In this document: one piece after another, positions 9,852 through 17,472 of the stretch
Layout: every line of letters starts with the position of its first letter
How positions within the stretch are numbered: the stretch's first letter is position 1
Assembly: GCA_003116975.1 (NCBI GenBank)
Contig: BGKB01000009.1
Span: forward strand, 187,126 to 251,125
Reading direction: 5' to 3'
Length of the DNA stretch: 64,000 nucleotides
Source of the DNA: Aurantiochytrium sp. KH105
Lineage: Eukaryota > Sar > Bigyra > Thraustochytrida > Thraustochytriidae
Notes under the pieces: model-generated
Databases searched by the model: none
Seen by the model: the letters and a program-made list of their open reading frames with translations, nothing else
What the model was told of the DNA's origin: nothing
Made by a program: the position numbers and the translations under genes

Positions 9852-11798
9852 ATGGACGCGCGCAAGATCTTCAAGCCGCAGGGCGCGGCGACGCCGGACG
9901 CGGGCGAGCGGTGGCAGCGCGCGTGCCACGAGAACGTGCTGCGCGAGCTGGCCGAGCGCGCGGAGGAGGAGGGCTTCGACCGCGACCTGCACCGCGACGC
10001 CGACGCGGCCGCCGCGGATCTCGCGCGCACGAGCAGCCGCGTCCTGCTCGCAGACCGGCGCGCGCGAGATGGCGAGGCCGCGGCCGCCGCAGCGACCCCG
10101 GGCGGCGCGCGCGGCGGGGCTGCGGCGGCGGAGGGCGGCCGGGAGGAGCGCCGCGGGAGCCTCTTCCGCGCGAGGTCGTACCTGGGCAAGCGCGCGTCGA
10201 GGCGGCTCGCGAGGCTCAAGGAGGTCTCGCGGCAGCCGAGAGCGCGCAGCCGCCTGCCGGGCATCGAGTCGCACGTCGCCCCCGTCGGCGACCGCCGGCC
10301 CTCGCGCGGGAGGCCGTACGCCCTGTCGGACGACCTCCTGCGCCCGCCCACGGGGACGCGCCGCCCGAGCGCGCTGGCCGCGGGCCAGGCGGGCGAGGAT
10401 GACGAGGACAACACGGCGCTGTGGGAGGCCGTCGCCATGCTGCAGACGGAAGACGCAGACGAACACCTCGAGGGCGCACGAGGGCTGCGCGAGCTTCTGA
10501 GTCGCCCCGACACCCCGCCCATTTCGCTCGTCGTTCAGTCTGGCGTGGTTCCGCGCTTGATCGAGCTGATTGAGCGCACCGAGGCGCCCGAAGAACTCGT
10601 GTACGAAATCCTCTGGGCCCTGAGCAATGTCGCGTCCAGTACAAGCACCATGACCGAAGCCGTTGTGGACGCCCTAGCGGTCCCCGCCGTGGTGCGCATC
10701 CTCCTCAACGACCCCTCGGAAAGGGTCTTCGAGCAGGCTATATGGTGCATTTCAAACATTTGCGGCGACAGTCTCATTCATCGTGACCTCGTGTATAGCA
10801 GTTTCCCCATGCAGGCCTTTCTCACGACACTTAGCAGCGCTTCCACGCGCTCCGGGCTTCGCGTAAGCGTGTGGTTTCTCGCCAACTTTTTGCGATTCAA
10901 GCCGTACCCCTTTTCCACGCACGACTTTTCGCCAGTCCTCGAAGCGCTGGGCGATCTCATCGAATCGAGAGACACGGATGTGTTCACGGATACCTGCTGG
11001 GCTCTCAACTACGTCATGGCGGGCCCAGAGCCAGAGGCTGGCGTTTGGGCCGAGGCAGTTCTCGTCAGTTCGGACGCTGTCCCAAGACTTCTTTTGCGCC
11101 TCGGTCACCTCGATCATGCTCACGAGCTCGAGGCCGCGCTTGGAGTTCTTTGCAAGGCTGCGCGAAGTCCCGCCATGAGTCCGCCGCTTCAGGATGCTAT
11201 TCTTTCGGCACTCCCACCTGTTTTGCGGCACGCACGTGAGGCCTTTCGTAGATGTGCGTGTCTCACGGTACTTAACATTGCAAAGCACGAACCCGCGCTT
11301 GTTCGTTCGTCAGAGGTACTTGGCGCTTGCTTCGAGCTTCTAGAGGACGACAGTAACGGCATTGACCAGGTGGCTGTTGACCTCCTTGAGGTTGTAGTGC
11401 AAGAGGCCGATCGAACTGATCTTGTGGATCTCGCCGAGCGTGGCGCCCTTGAGGGTCTCGCCACCTATTTGCAAAAGATTGCGACGATGTGCGTGATTCA
11501 AGAGGATCGCGACTCCGGTAGTACAGGAACTGCTCCTGCTACATATCCCGACCAAGAGCAGGCGGATCATGAAGCGCAGGCACTTTTGCCGTTAGAGTTG
11601 ATTCAGGTCTTCCTTTCTCATGACGATCAAAAAATAAGCGTTCTCGGCGCGCGTGGATTTCGGGAGGCCTGCGTAATTCTAGGCATTCCCTTGGCCATCC
11701 AAACGTTAGCGCGCATCGGAGAAGGTCAACCCGTTAGCGAGAAGAGTGCTGCAGTTGTTCTTGCTGAAAGTCTCGCGCGATTTTTCGAGAGCCCATGA
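9852..11798 (+). CDS. Importin-alpha-like ARM-repeat protein
   Basis: A 648-residue single-exon protein. From about residue 185 to the end it is built of helical armadillo repeats carrying importin-alpha signatures: EILWALSNVA, then FEQAIWCISNICGD, SVWFLANFL and DTCWALNYV. These carry the Trp/Asn pairs that bind nuclear localisation signals in the groove. Importin-alpha links cargo to importin-beta for nuclear import. Here the first 185 residues are Ala/Arg/Glu-rich and low in complexity, and I cannot see a normal importin-beta-binding domain with its clustered KRR-type motifs. An Arg-rich patch (RASRRLARLKEVSRQPRARSR) at about 113-135 is the nearest candidate. The protein is therefore a divergent family member rather than a clear orthologue of the canonical receptor. 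The ATG at 9852 is the first in frame after a GC-rich leader. Confidence 0.82.
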   Translation: MDARKIFKPQGAATPDAGERWQRACHENVLRELAERAEEEGFDRDLHRDADAAAADLARTSSRVLLADRRARDGEAAAAAATPGGARGGAAAAEGGREERRGSLFRARSYLGKRASRRLARLKEVSRQPRARSRLPGIESHVAPVGDRRPSRGRPYALSDDLLRPPTGTRRPSALAAGQAGEDDEDNTALWEAVAMLQTEDADEHLEGARGLRELLSRPDTPPISLVVQSGVVPRLIELIERTEAPEELVYEILWALSNVASSTSTMTEAVVDALAVPAVVRILLNDPSERVFEQAIWCISNICGDSLIHRDLVYSSFPMQAFLTTLSSASTRSGLRVSVWFLANFLRFKPYPFSTHDFSPVLEALGDLIESRDTDVFTDTCWALNYVMAGPEPEAGVWAEAVLVSSDAVPRLLLRLGHLDHAHELEAALGVLCKAARSPAMSPPLQDAILSALPPVLRHAREAFRRCACLTVLNIAKHEPALVRSSEVLGACFELLEDDSNGIDQVAVDLLEVVVQEADRTDLVDLAERGALEGLATYLQKIATMCVIQEDRDSGSTGTAPATYPDQEQADHEAQALLPLELIQVFLSHDDQKISVLGARGFREACVILGIPLAIQTLARIGEGQPVSEKSAAVVLAESLARFFESP

Positions 11799-12166
11799 AT
11801 TTCTGTTTCAGCCCAGGTCAGCTTGTCAGCAGAACACGACCTACGGTTGTTTAAAAATTCAACAGTGTGTCTCGCACCACGGTCCAAGACCTCGTGGAAA
11901 ACTGATTTGAGGTCAGGTCAACAACTTGTGAGCGAGTTGATCGCTGCTGCTATTGTTCTGGCAATCAGCCTGTCTTTCTCGCAGGAGTATCTGATGCCTT
12001 TCTATATTATTATCACATGTTATACATTGTTTTGTTGATGCAAACTGTCACGATTCCGCAAATGTGTGACTCTTGGAAAAAAGAACCATACCGATGAAAA
12101 GGCACCAGGGCCTACCACCAACTTTTTGATGTTATTTTTTAAGCACTTTCACATTACCACCTTGCA
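11799..12166. other. Convergent 3' interval
   Basis: A 368-bp AT-richer gap between the importin-alpha-like (+) and prenylcysteine oxidase-like (-) stops. It holds the 3' untranslated regions of both. An agggcctacc element at 12107-12116 is a one-base variant of the TAGGCCTA palindrome seen at other gene ends. Confidence 0.6.
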
Positions 12167-13567
12167 TCACAGCTTTGCGCGAGGCAAAAGTCGTGAACTT
12201 GCCAGAAGAACGCAATTCTTGGCCCCAATGCAACTCATCTCCATTGCGCTCGCAACGTCCTCGATGCGATTCACATGATAGAGGTGTCCATCTGGATCGA
12301 GCGAAAAGCCATCGGTTCCATTGAACTCGCCCTCTTCGTACGCTGGGTATGCAAGCCAGTCACAAATCTTGACCTTGTCGCTCGCAAGCTCGCTAAAGAG
12401 GCTTTCGAGCCCCTCCGAGGACAAGATTGCTTTGGAAAAAATCTTGTGCACCTGTTCCGATACCTTTTTGTCTGCTTCGACCGGTCCGTACGATCCGATT
12501 GAATTAACAAAGTATGAAGGCGAGGTTACGAGAACCATACCAGGCGCATCGGCGCCCTCGGGCTCGCCGAGAGGAGCCATTTTGCCTGGAACAAAGGTAG
12601 CCACTGTACGTTGATATGGCTTGAGAACAGGCGCGGGGACGCCTTGAAAGAGGATTTGAGCCTCGCGAGAATTCGCGATTGCAGGACATGCCAAGAAAAC
12701 AAGATCAAAAGGTCCTTCAACCCCGTCTTGGCTTGCATCAAGATTGCGCACCTCCAGCTCATATTGCCCTGCAGCTGTCCGGCGCACAGCATCCACACTG
12801 TGACCAAACAGAAGACGGTCGGGACGAGCTGCTTCCAAGAGACCCTCTGCGACCAGACGATTCCCGCCCTTGACGCTCCACAGCTCGGCACCAGAGCCAG
12901 CGAGAGCCACGGACCCGACAAGTGCCGGCATGGCCGGGGTCTGTCCATAATTCACGTGAACAATTCCCATGGCCAGCTCTTCGATGAAACGTTCCGAAAA
13001 CCCCTCCTGTTTAAGGTTTTCACGGAGCGTACGAGAAAGCAACGCAGGGAAGTCGGCATCCATGGCCGCCACGAGCTCGCGCGGTGTTGCAAATCCCTTT
13101 CCGTTGTTCTGCAATTCATAAATTTTAGCGAATTTCTCCAAGAGCGCTCCTGTGTACTTATTGAGGCGAAAGATATCGAGTCCATATCGCCAGAGCATGC
13201 GAGCGAGGGTCACCAGGGTCCATGGGCTTGTCTTGAGGAACATTTGCTGGCCGTCAAAGAGCCCGAGCTCGTTGTCGGGCGTGCTCTGTCGCGTCAATCC
13301 AAGCGTTTTGGCAAACTCTACCATGTATGCATTTTTCCCATGGATGATCGAACCTCCAGCCTCGTACCCTGCGTCGTCCACTTGCACAACATCCAGCCGC
13401 CCCCCTGCGCGTTGGCCGCGTTCAAAGACGACGAGCTCGGCGACGTCAACGCCAAGATCGCCGCTCCGCACAAAGTGCGCTGTCGCGCTTCCTCCGATCC
13501 CGGCCCCGACGACGGCCACGCGCAGGCCCTTGTGAGACGCCATCGGTGCCGCCCGCCGCCTGGGCAC
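12167..13567 (-). CDS. PCYOX1: Prenylcysteine oxidase-like FAD flavoprotein
   Basis: A 466-residue single-exon protein. Near the N-terminus is a Rossmann FAD motif, VAVVGAGIGG, with GxGxxG at residues 21-26. An Glu-containing second strand (VVFERGQRAGGRL) and the family-typical YEAGGSIIHGKNAYMVEF follow; human prenylcysteine oxidase has a similar EAG(A)xxIHPxN stretch. The Prenylcys_lyase domain continues to the C-terminus, ending in a Cys/Leu-rich region. The enzyme oxidatively cleaves the thioether of prenylcysteines released when prenylated proteins are degraded, giving cysteine, an aldehyde and hydrogen peroxide. Animal homologues carry a signal peptide and work in lysosomes or lipoproteins. 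Here the protein starts MPRRRAAPMASHKG directly before the Rossmann strand, with no signal sequence. M9 is an alternative start. The SET gene ends only 144 bp upstream on the same strand. Confidence 0.85.
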   Translation of the reverse strand: MPRRRAAPMASHKGLRVAVVGAGIGGSATAHFVRSGDLGVDVAELVVFERGQRAGGRLDVVQVDDAGYEAGGSIIHGKNAYMVEFAKTLGLTRQSTPDNELGLFDGQQMFLKTSPWTLVTLARMLWRYGLDIFRLNKYTGALLEKFAKIYELQNNGKGFATPRELVAAMDADFPALLSRTLRENLKQEGFSERFIEELAMGIVHVNYGQTPAMPALVGSVALAGSGAELWSVKGGNRLVAEGLLEAARPDRLLFGHSVDAVRRTAAGQYELEVRNLDASQDGVEGPFDLVFLACPAIANSREAQILFQGVPAPVLKPYQRTVATFVPGKMAPLGEPEGADAPGMVLVTSPSYFVNSIGSYGPVEADKKVSEQVHKIFSKAILSSEGLESLFSELASDKVKICDWLAYPAYEEGEFNGTDGFSLDPDGHLYHVNRIEDVASAMEMSCIGAKNCVLLASSRLLPRAKL

Positions 13568-13670
13568 GTCAATGAGATTGCTGTCCGTACTGGTTGCTGT
13601 TCTGCGACCTGACCTTGCATGACGAAAAATCCGAGCCTTTTTTTCATGTCATTGATCAGCCAGCGGATGC

Positions 13671-13678
13671 TAGGCCTA
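13671..13678. promoter_or_regulatory. TAGGCCTA palindrome
   Basis: An exact copy of the recurrent 8-bp palindrome, 34 bp past the SET stop and about 100 bp before the prenylcysteine oxidase start. Its function is unknown. Confidence 0.55.
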
Positions 13679-13711
13679 AGTTAGTACGTCGCCCCAAATA
13701 CTGTTCACGTT

Positions 13712-14758
13712 TTACTGTAACAAGGAATTATCAGTGCCCGAAGCCAAGTCGACGTCTGCTGCGCAGTCTTGTGATGGTGGCTCTTGCTCGCTGTCGCAGG
13801 AAATCTCTTGGATAATCATCTCATGTACCGAAATGAGCGACGCATCGTCTGGTGAACTTGTGAGGGCCGCATCAACAAAACCGTACGCGAGCCAAGTATG
13901 TCGAGCGGACGCGCCTTGCGCATACGGAGCGAGAAGAAATTCGCGTGCCGATACCGTGCGCGTTGTAAAGCAATCAAAGAATTGACTCTCGCGATCTGTC
14001 GCACAGTCAGCATTCAACGCGTCTGCCGGACCTGTGTTGAGAAGATCTGCAAACGGAACGAGGCACGATGCCTTGTGCCATTTCCCGTCGCGAGGGCTGC
14101 GTACAGGCACGCCAAAAATACGACTTTGTACAAGCGCAATACTCGTCATAAAGACGGAAGGATCCGAGGCTACAGATTGCAAGAGGGCACTCGAGTGCCA
14201 ACGGGATCGCAAGCTCGAACGAAGATCGCGAATCTCGCTGGCAAATTCAGGCGCCTTCAAGGCGAGCGAATTCAATTGAGCGTCACAAAGGAAAAGTGCA
14301 GTCGTGGTCAAGTTAACAGGCATGCTTTCCCAAAGCCCGGACCAAGCCGAAGCACGTGGAGATGCGCGCTCGCGCAAGACAAAGGCAGCCATGAGGTCTA
14401 GGTCGCCAAGATGGTCGAGTATTTGCTCAGACCAGCCGTCATGAAGGAAAGCAGCCACAGCATGTTCTACATTCACAAGAGCGCGAAGCGGAATTCGGGC
14501 TACACGCTCGCCCTTGGCCAAGTCTCGCGTCGCCCGAATCCCGCGACCACAACAGGCTTGAACGGCGAGCTCTACAGCATCGAGTTGCAGGCCCGCAGAC
14601 GGGTCCAAGATCTGTAGCCATGCATCCATTGTCTGCAGCAAGGGTTTCGCAGTCTCTGTGATGTGCGCGGCTTCGCACTGCGAGTGATGCTCATCCAAAA
14701 AGGTGGCCCCTAGCAACAGCAATAACACTGTCGAGCTCACAGGCAGACCCAAACGCAT
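13712..14758 (-). CDS. RBCMT/SETD3-type SET-domain protein with signal peptide
   Basis: A 348-residue single-exon protein. Residues 1-30 look like a signal peptide or membrane anchor (SSTVLLLLLGATF core). Residues about 70-295 follow the split SET domain of the Rubisco-methyltransferase/SETD3 class: CGRGIRATRDLAKGERVARIP at the start, LMAAFVLRE and the W-x-S-MP stretch around 122-147, CLVPFADLLNT at 232-242 and the closing AYGF at 291-294. These enzymes methylate lysine or histidine in non-histone proteins using S-adenosylmethionine. In active members the central motif normally reads LLNH; here it is LLNT, so an S-adenosylmethionine-contacting His is missing. No clear C-terminal substrate-binding domain follows; about 50 acidic or polar residues end the protein. 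A secretory or organelle location is unusual for the class. It shares a 461-bp divergent promoter region with the aldehyde dehydrogenase. Confidence 0.75.
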   Translation of the reverse strand: MRLGLPVSSTVLLLLLGATFLDEHHSQCEAAHITETAKPLLQTMDAWLQILDPSAGLQLDAVELAVQACCGRGIRATRDLAKGERVARIPLRALVNVEHAVAAFLHDGWSEQILDHLGDLDLMAAFVLRERASPRASAWSGLWESMPVNLTTTALFLCDAQLNSLALKAPEFASEIRDLRSSLRSRWHSSALLQSVASDPSVFMTSIALVQSRIFGVPVRSPRDGKWHKASCLVPFADLLNTGPADALNADCATDRESQFFDCFTTRTVSAREFLLAPYAQGASARHTWLAYGFVDAALTSSPDDASLISVHEMIIQEISCDSEQEPPSQDCAADVDLASGTDNSLLQ

Positions 14759-15219
14759 CGTTTTGTATAGTAGGCCTACTACTCAACCTCACGACCAAGC
14801 TTCCGAGCCGAACGAGCTCGCGCCCGACGCGTGCCGCGCCAGTGACGTGCCGCCGCCGACCTCGCCGCCGAAGTCGAGATTGCCGCCAACGTCGGAGCGG
14901 AGCGCTCGCTTCGGCGTCGACGTTGGTGCCGCAAAGGCGCCGGCTTTTGAGGTTTGGCCGAGGGCTCGGTCGAATGGGGTTCAGGAGTTACCTCGGGGAG
15001 CACACACAGCAGAAGCTGCAAGAGCAAACACGGAAACGATTGCGCTTTCGTAGTACAAGCGCAGCAAACAAGCAAGCGATTATACACGAAGAAAGGCGGG
15101 CAAAAGGACATTGAACAGCTGCGCTCGAGTTCCGCCGTTGCTGTTGTCGTTGTTGTTCTCGCCGTCGTTGTTGAGATTGTTGTCGGTCTCGTCATCGACG
15201 TCGACGTCGTCTCCGCGTC
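14759..15219. promoter_or_regulatory. Divergent promoter region, SET gene / aldehyde dehydrogenase
   Basis: A 461-bp gap between two divergent starts. An exact TAGGCCTA lies at 14771-14778, only 13 bp upstream of the SET ATG. A GTT/GTC/GTG-rich quasi-triplet run (about 15135-15217) immediately precedes the dehydrogenase ATG and probably lies in its 5' leader. No TATA box is obvious. Confidence 0.5.
14771..14778. promoter_or_regulatory. TAGGCCTA palindrome
   Basis: An exact copy of the recurrent palindrome, embedded in the longer palindrome agtaggcctact, 13 bp upstream of the SET-protein start. It is the only copy this close to a start codon. Confidence 0.55.
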
Positions 15220-16902
15220 ATGGCCGGGATAGATCAGGACGCCGTGGACGCCAAGGTGCGTGAGCTCGAACTCGACGGCGCCAAATTGTCCACAAAGGTG
15301 CAGAGGCTTGCCGTGATCGACGGCAAGGTTGTTGATTGCGCGAGCGGGGAAAAACTGCAAAGCGAGAACCCCGCGACAGGCAAGCTCGTGGCCGAGATTG
15401 CTGCGTGCGGAGCCTCAGAGATCGATGATGCTGTTCGTGCAGCGCGCACAGCCTTTGAGGATGGTAGATGGTCCACGCTCGCTCCACGTGAACGTATGAA
15501 GATCCTTCAGCGATTGGCGGATCTTCTCGAAGAACACGCCCTTGAGTTTGCTGTCCTGGATGCTGTTGAGGCAGGCAAGCCTATCGCAGACTGTCTCGAG
15601 GGCGACGTTCCCGGAACTGCGACTTGCATTCGCTTTCACGCTGAGAGCGTCGACAAAGTTCAAGACCAGATCTCCCCGACAGACCCCGATCACCTCGCTA
15701 TGATCGTGCGGGAACCTGTCGGCGTCGTGGGCCTGATCACCCCGGTACGTTATCGATAACTTCATCAAGACAAGGAATAAGAGACCGAAAACGGTCGTCT
15801 TGAAAAGCCCTCGCATGCATGACCACTAACCCAATGCGCGTCGCAATAACTTTTCATTTCTTTTTACAAAACACAGTGGAATTTCCCCTTGGCCATGGTA
15901 GGCTGGAAGATTGCGCCTGCGCTGGCCACGGGCAACAGTGTCGTCCTTAAGCCTGCCGAGCTCACCTCGCTCAGCGCAATTCGTCTTGCCGAACTCGCGC
16001 TCGAGGCAGGCGTGCCTCCTGGTGTGTTCAATGTCGTCCCGGGCCTTGGCGCAACTGCGGGTGCGGCGCTTGCAGCCCACATGGACGTTGACATGATAGG
16101 CTTCACAGGGTCCACCTTGGTCGGTCGTCTCGTGCTCGAGGCTGCTGCCAAGTCTAATCTCAAGCGTGTTTCTCTCGAGATGGGTGGCAAAAGTCCGCAA
16201 CTTGTCTTTGACGACGTCAAAGACCTCGACGAAGCTGCCGACCATATCATGAGCGCCGCATTTTGGAACCAGGCCGAAAACTGCAGCTGCGGAAGCCGCC
16301 TCATCGTGCACGAAGCCGTCAAGGATGAGCTTCTTGGCAAACTCAAGGATCGACTCGAGGCCTGGGAAGTGGGCAATCCTCTCTTGCTCTCGACCAAGAT
16401 TGGTTCCATGATCTCGACTTCACACGCTGAAAAAGTGCGTGGCTTTATTGCTTCGGCTCAGGAAGAAGGGGCGCAGATCTTTGCACAAGGAGCGCAGCGC
16501 GGACCTGTGAATCGCTTCGTTCCGCCGATCATTTTCGACAATGTCGACAATCGCTCCTCGCTAGCGCAAGAAGAGGTATTTGGCCCCGTATTGGCGGTCA
16601 TTCCCTTCAGGACAGAAACGGAAGCTGTTGCCATCGCCAACGACTCCAAGTATGGTCTTGCGGCATCCGTGTACACATCGAATCTTAGCCGCGCGCACCG
16701 CGTGGCGCGCAAGCTCCGTGCGGGCAATGTATCGGTGAATTGCTTTGCAGAGGGCAACGAGACCACCCCATTCGGGGGCTACAAGCAGTCTGGCTTTATT
16801 GGTCGCGACAAGTCTCTTGAAGCCAATCTTCAATACCAGGAGTCCAAGACGATTTGGATTGATCTCGCGTCCACAGTCGCAACCGGCAAGGCTAAAACGT
16901 AG
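15220..16902 (+). CDS. Aldehyde dehydrogenase (two exons: 15220-15744, 15877-16902)
   Basis: Two exons joined across a GT-AG intron encode 516 residues, the usual length for an NAD(P)-dependent aldehyde dehydrogenase. The splice is supported by continuity: exon 1 ends ...VGLITP and exon 2 begins WNFPLAMVGWKIAPALATGN, restoring the conserved P-W-N motif of the family. Other landmarks are the cofactor-loop motif GFTGST, the general-base Glu 276 in LEMGGKSP, and NQAENCSCGSR. In that last motif Cys 311 aligns with the catalytic Cys and the usual CAGSR is CGSR. The order and sequence fit the betaine-aldehyde/gamma-aminobutyraldehyde group (BADH, PuuC-like), but substrate cannot be fixed from sequence. 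No targeting peptide is evident, so the enzyme is probably cytosolic. The single-frame continuation of exon 1 past 15744 is intron read-through. Confidence 0.9.
15745..15876 (+). other. Spliceosomal intron in aldehyde dehydrogenase gene
   Basis: A 132-nt intron with donor GTACGT and acceptor ACACAG, lying between codons (phase 0). Removing it joins the conserved TP and WNFP residues. It is AT-richer than the exons, with a T-rich tract before the acceptor. Confidence 0.9.
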
Positions 16903-17472
16903 ACTTTCGCTGCGCGTCGTTGCAACGAGCTTCTCATCAACACCCCTAGTATACTAATAAAAGGATAACTAGGCCTAACCTTACCTGTAAAGGTATCCAA
17001 GACAAAGCGAATCCACCTAGCATTCATGGATTTGCGGCGCGTTGCGTGCATCTTCCAATCTTTATGGACAGTAGGAATGCCTAAATCGTCAATGTCTCAA
17101 CTGGAAAGGACCGTCGCTATGAACTTTAAACGGAATAGAAGACAATGGTTCGGCTTCGACTGCAGCGCCAGCTTGAGGCCAGGCGGTTGGTAGGAAAGAC
17201 AGATTTGCGGTAAGTCCACCGCCCGCACAGACAGACGTAGGGAGAGAGATAGGCAGGCAGTTATAAAGTAAAAAAGATGGAAAATCAGGCAGCGTGAACC
17301 TGGGACCCGCAGCCAAAGCCGAATTGTCCAACTCTCCTGTATGCCAGTGCCACAGTGAGACAAAGAGAACAACGGATTTCTGACATCCAAGCGAGCCGAT
17401 CGGGGACATTGATGCAGCGTCCATGCCCGCGTCGAAGCAAAACGCAAAACGCGGACGAGTGCGACGAGCAAG
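16903..17472. other. Intergenic between aldehyde dehydrogenase and metalloprotease 2
   Basis: A 570-bp tandem gap. AATAAA at 16956-16961 and TAGGCCTA at 16970-16977 follow the dehydrogenase stop. The remainder up to the ATG at 17473 should contain the protease promoter. No credible gene is seen on either strand. Confidence 0.6.
16956..16977 (+). terminator. AATAAA followed by TAGGCCTA, 3' end of aldehyde dehydrogenase
   Basis: AATAAA lies 54 bp after the stop, and eight bases later comes an exact TAGGCCTA. The same pair, even more tightly spaced, follows the polycystin gene at 55819-55834. AATAAA is the canonical polyadenylation signal; the role of the palindrome is unknown. Confidence 0.55.

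Noticed and set aside
15745-15759. Apparent early stop truncating the aldehyde dehydrogenase
   Set aside because: It lies in a well-formed GT-AG intron whose removal restores the conserved TP-WNFP motif, so the gene is intact.
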